Source of the DNA: JACMLX01 sp040384325
Lineage (GTDB): Bacteria; Gemmatimonadota; Gemmatimonadetes; Gemmatimonadales; Gemmatimonadaceae
Length of the DNA stretch: 64,000 nucleotides
Assembly: GCA_040384325.1 (NCBI GenBank)
Contig: JAZKJL010000006.1
Location: 62,001-126,000 of the forward strand
Reading direction: 5' to 3'
Part shown: positions 61,553 to 64,000 of the stretch, in pieces
Layout of the letters: every line of letters begins with the position of its first letter
How positions within the stretch are numbered: position 1 is the stretch's first letter
Made by a program: the position numbers and the translations under genes
The notes under the pieces: generated by a model
What the model was told of the DNA's origin: nothing
Databases searched by the model: none
What the model saw: only the letters and a program-made list of their open reading frames with translations

Positions 61553-61911
61553 TGCGACCGCCGTTGACCGTCTTTGCGTCGCTCTGCGCCATCGCGTTCT
61601 CCGGCGTGCTGTTCGCCGTCACCACGGCCGTCGGCGGTGCCCCTGCCGCCGGTGCTCTCTTCCTGCTGCTTCCGCTGACGGCCTACGGGTGCCTGCGCGC
61701 GGTGCGGCTGTCGCGCACGGCGCTGTTCGCGGCATCCATCGGCGCCTTCGCGCCGCTGATGGTCGGCGTGATGATGACCTGGCCCGACGTGCCGGGTGCG
61801 CTGCCGTACGTGGTCGGCGCGACCGCGATCTTCGCCGGGTTGTGCGGCATGCTCACGCCCACGGCCCGCGCCTGGTACGCCAGCGAGCGAGCGCACGGCC
61901 TGCTCGACTAG
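61549..61911 (+). CDS. small integral membrane protein
   Basis: 120 residues with about four hydrophobic segments (LTVFASLCAIAFSGVLFAV, AAGALFLLLPLTAYGCL, LFAASIGAFAPLMVGVMM, LPYVVGATAIFAGLCGM). It starts within the stop of the TPR gene, so the two are co-translated. Function unknown. Confidence 0.6.
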   Translation: MMRPPLTVFASLCAIAFSGVLFAVTTAVGGAPAAGALFLLLPLTAYGCLRAVRLSRTALFAASIGAFAPLMVGVMMTWPDVPGALPYVVGATAIFAGLCGMLTPTARAWYASERAHGLLD

Positions 61912-61955
61912 GACCGATCGCACCGCCGTACGCACCGCCGTACGCCGCGCTGAAG

Positions 61956-62702
61956 TCAGCGGCTGCGCAACGTGCCCAGGCCGCCGTCCACACCCAGCGT
62001 CTGCCCCGTGATCCAGCTGTTCCGCGGATCCAGCAGGAACGCGATCGCGCGCGCCACGTCACCCGGCTCACCCAGCCGCCCGATGGCGTGCATCGCCAGT
62101 GACGACTGCTCTGCGGCCGCATTCCCCGTGATGCGCGCGGTGAGCGGCGTGCGGACCAGGCCAGGCGCGACACAGTTCACCCGCACCTGCCTGGCCGCAT
62201 AACTCGCCGCGGCCGACAGCGTCAGGCTCATGATGCCGCCCTTCGCCGCCGCGATCGCCTCGTGGTTCACGAGACCGATGCGTGCTGCCGCCGACGCCAC
62301 CAGCACGATGCTGCCACCCGCCGGCTCGGCATTGTTCATCATCGGTCGCGCTGCGGCGCGCACCAGTGAGAACGCAGAACGGAGGTTGACGCCGATCACG
62401 TCGTCGAACTCCTCGGGACGCGTCAGGTGCGCCGGCTTGAGCAGGATCGAGCCAACACAATTCGCCGCGCCGTCGATGCGTCCATACGTCGTCACCGCCG
62501 TCTCCACCGCACGATCGATGTCGGCGGCACTGGTGGCATCGATCAGCACCGTGGTGGCACCGAGTTCTGCGCCCAGCGCCGACAGCGCTGCCTCATTGCG
62601 GGCGGCCAGCACGAGGCGGGCGCCGGTGCCGGCCAGTTCGCGGGCGAGCGCCGAGCCGATGCCACCGGTGGCACCGAGGATGAGATGAACGGGAGGGGTC
62701 AT
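61956..62702 (-). CDS. SDR-family protein lacking the catalytic tyrosine
   Basis: 248 residues from the ATG at 62702. Rossmann motif LILGATGGIGSALARELAG, NCVGSI and the catalytic Ser in VLVASAAARIG. The usual YxxxK is replaced by NHEAIAAAKGG: the lysine is kept, but the tyrosine position is isoleucine. The C-terminal part, PGLVRTPLTARI and GQTLGVDGGLG, is normal. It may be an oxidoreductase with an altered mechanism or a non-catalytic member; some SDR subgroups share the AIAAAK form. Confidence 0.75.
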   Translation of the reverse strand: MTPPVHLILGATGGIGSALARELAGTGARLVLAARNEAALSALGAELGATTVLIDATSAADIDRAVETAVTTYGRIDGAANCVGSILLKPAHLTRPEEFDDVIGVNLRSAFSLVRAAARPMMNNAEPAGGSIVLVASAAARIGLVNHEAIAAAKGGIMSLTLSAAASYAARQVRVNCVAPGLVRTPLTARITGNAAAEQSSLAMHAIGRLGEPGDVARAIAFLLDPRNSWITGQTLGVDGGLGTLRSR

Positions 62703-62748
62703 GCCGAGCGAATGACGCCGGAGCCCCACCGGTTTCAGCGGCGCTGCG

Positions 62749-63387
62749 TCACGGCGAGAGACGTTCCAGTGTCCAGGTGCCGTCCTGCATGCGATAGCGC
62801 AGCCGATCGTGCAGGCGGCTCTGCCGTCCCTGCCAGAACTCCACCTCGCTCGGCTGCAGCAGGAATCCGCCCCAGTGCGGCGGCAGCGGTGGATTCGCGT
62901 CGGGGTACGCCACCTCGACGGCGCGCACCTGCGCTTCCAGTTGTGCGCGATCGGTGATCACGCTGCTCTGGAGGCTGGCCCAGGCGCCGATGCGGCTGCC
63001 ACGCGGGCGCGAGTCGTAGTAGGCCGCCGACTCCGTGCTGCTGAGCCGAACGGTGGTGCCGCGAATGCGCACCTGCCGCTCCAGCTCCTGCCAGAAGAAC
63101 ACCAGTGCCGCGGCCGGACGCGCGGCCAGGTCGCGCCCCTTCCGGCTGCGGTAATCGGTGAAGAAGGTGAAGCCGCGCGTGTCCACGCCCTTCAGCAGCA
63201 CGATGCGCGCATCCGGTGCACCGTCGTCACCGATCGTGGCCAGCGTCATCGCGTTCGGTTCTGCGATCTGTGCCGCGGTCGCGTCGGCGAACCACCGCCC
63301 GAACTGTGCGATCGGGTCGGCGACCACGTCGGTGATGTCGAGTGCGGCCAGCGCGTAGTCGCGCCGGAGGTCGGCGATGGAACTCAT
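62749..63387 (-). CDS. pdxH: pyridoxamine 5'-phosphate oxidase
   Basis: 212 residues, the usual size. PNAMTLATIGDDGAPDARIV, LLKGVDTRGFTFFTDYRSRKG for FMN binding, the FMN-binding FFWQELERQVRIRG, WGGFLLQPSEVEFWQGRQSRLHDR and the final RLSP are the PdxH signatures. It makes pyridoxal 5'-phosphate. It overlaps bioD by 4 bp. Confidence 0.93.
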   Translation of the reverse strand: MSSIADLRRDYALAALDITDVVADPIAQFGRWFADATAAQIAEPNAMTLATIGDDGAPDARIVLLKGVDTRGFTFFTDYRSRKGRDLAARPAAALVFFWQELERQVRIRGTTVRLSSTESAAYYDSRPRGSRIGAWASLQSSVITDRAQLEAQVRAVEVAYPDANPPLPPHWGGFLLQPSEVEFWQGRQSRLHDRLRYRMQDGTWTLERLSP

Positions 63388-64000
63388 GCAGCAGTCGGTT
63401 CGGTCGGAGTGGGTGCTTCGCGCGGCGCGATGCGCACGGTGATCCGCTGCAGGCCGCAGGCTCGCGCCGCGGCGAGCAACTCGGCGCGGTCGTGCACCGA
63501 GGTCACGCGTGGCATCACCACCACTGGGCAGTCCAGCAGCGCCGACAACGTGTCCTGGATCGCCGTCACCGCGTCGGCGGCCGCGTCCTCATCCGCGGGC
63601 GACAACATCACGCCGCTCACGCTCACGCCGCGCCCCTGGAGCACCGACGCCAGCAGGCGCACGTGGCCAACGGTCCAACGCTGCACCGGTTCCACGATCA
63701 CGGTGCCCAGGGACCACCGCGCGATCAGGTCGAGCATCGTCAGCGACGGCGTGACCGGATCCAGCACCCCCGATGCATCCGCCACCACCAGCACGCTCCG
63801 CCCGTCCGACAGCGCGTCGCGCGCCGCCTCGAAGGCGGCGCCGTGCAGCAGTGTTCCCGACGCGTCGGCGGCATGCATCGCCGATCGGTCGGCCTCCAGT
63901 GCGAACGGCGTCACCTGACGTGGATCGTCGAGGTGGCCGGCGGCCCAGCGCACCAGCGCACCGCGACTTCCCGGTTCGCAGGGATCATCCAGCCCCGTCT
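63384..64000 (-). CDS. bioD: dethiobiotin synthetase (5' end outside window)
   Basis: The minus-strand frame is open to the window end, so the start and the P-loop are outside. The first visible residues (TGLDDPCEPGSRGALVRWAA) continue from the family's KPVQTG segment, followed by VTPFALEADRSAMHAA. Then come VLVVADASGVLDPVTPSLTM and GTVIVEPVQRWTVGHVRLLA, which match the later BioD strands, although the usual GAGG of the middle loop reads DASG here. BioD closes the ureido ring of dethiobiotin using ATP and carbon dioxide. Co-transcribed with pdxH. Confidence 0.75.
   Translation of the reverse strand, partial: TGLDDPCEPGSRGALVRWAAGHLDDPRQVTPFALEADRSAMHAADASGTLLHGAAFEAARDALSDGRSVLVVADASGVLDPVTPSLTMLDLIARWSLGTVIVEPVQRWTVGHVRLLASVLQGRGVSVSGVMLSPADEDAAADAVTAIQDTLSALLDCPVVVMPRVTSVHDRAELLAAARACGLQRITVRIAPREAPTPTEPTAA

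Noticed and set aside
1..64000. tRNA, rRNA or tmRNA genes
   Set aside because: No cloverleaf, T-loop or rRNA-like conserved stretches were seen on reading both strands; a covariance search was not possible.

Overview
This is a GC-rich, tightly packed bacterial chromosome segment (genes 0-100 bp apart, many 4-bp ATGA/GTGA overlaps). A SusD-family lipoprotein, eukaryote-like Ser/Thr kinases carrying TPR or TolB/PD40 sensor domains, PD40 lipoproteins, a stand-alone TonB-plug lipoprotein and CHAT/TPR proteins together suggest a Gemmatimonadota (or similar environmental) bacterium. That assignment is inference; no rRNA or tRNA is present.

1-20.1 kb is a rhamnose-use locus: the C-terminal part of a SusD protein, a secreted GH78 alpha-L-rhamnosidase and a secreted carboxylesterase, then L-rhamnose isomerase, rhamnulokinase, a fused rhamnulose-1-phosphate aldolase/lactaldehyde dehydrogenase, a sugar ABC transporter whose second permease is fused to its own substrate-binding domain, LutABC lactate oxidation proteins and a Tat-exported carboxylesterase. 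Together they take rhamnosides to dihydroxyacetone phosphate plus pyruvate.

20.5-34.6 kb is the most unusual part. The live queG gene (33618-34577, minus strand) has lost its C-terminal tail. Four displaced queG 3'-end fragments lie downstream at about 20.5, 21.7, 27.0 and 29.9 kb, all in the same orientation. Each starts at the same codon of the second 4Fe-4S motif and abuts the same ~31-37-bp conserved sequence. The distal fragment alone keeps the family's HEAT-like tail. The arrangement fits four serial insertions into queG, each element bringing a replacement queG 3' end and pushing the older end away. Cargo is a nucleotidyltransferase, a winged-helix protein with a broken nucleotidyltransferase, two receptor-like kinases, a PD40 lipoprotein, a PIN toxin-antitoxin pair and several broken genes. 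No recombinase is visible.

34.6-47.1 kb holds ordinary chromosomal genes: phosphodiesterase, LOG-family protein, FAD oxidoreductase, two Spy-like proteins, metZ behind a SAM-II riboswitch, cytochrome c, MBL hydrolase, greA, porin plus phosphate-binding-like protein, and glpD. A 162-bp MITE-like inverted-repeat sequence lies at 36.4 kb.

47.2-64 kb holds fadI-fadJ coupled to an ECF sigma factor and a membrane anti-sigma-like protein, a convergent TPR-CHAT protease-like gene with a related lipoprotein, an M14 peptidase, proline dehydrogenase, rsgA, a thioredoxin-like protein, a TPR protein, an atypical SDR, pdxH and the 3' part of bioD, which runs off the window.
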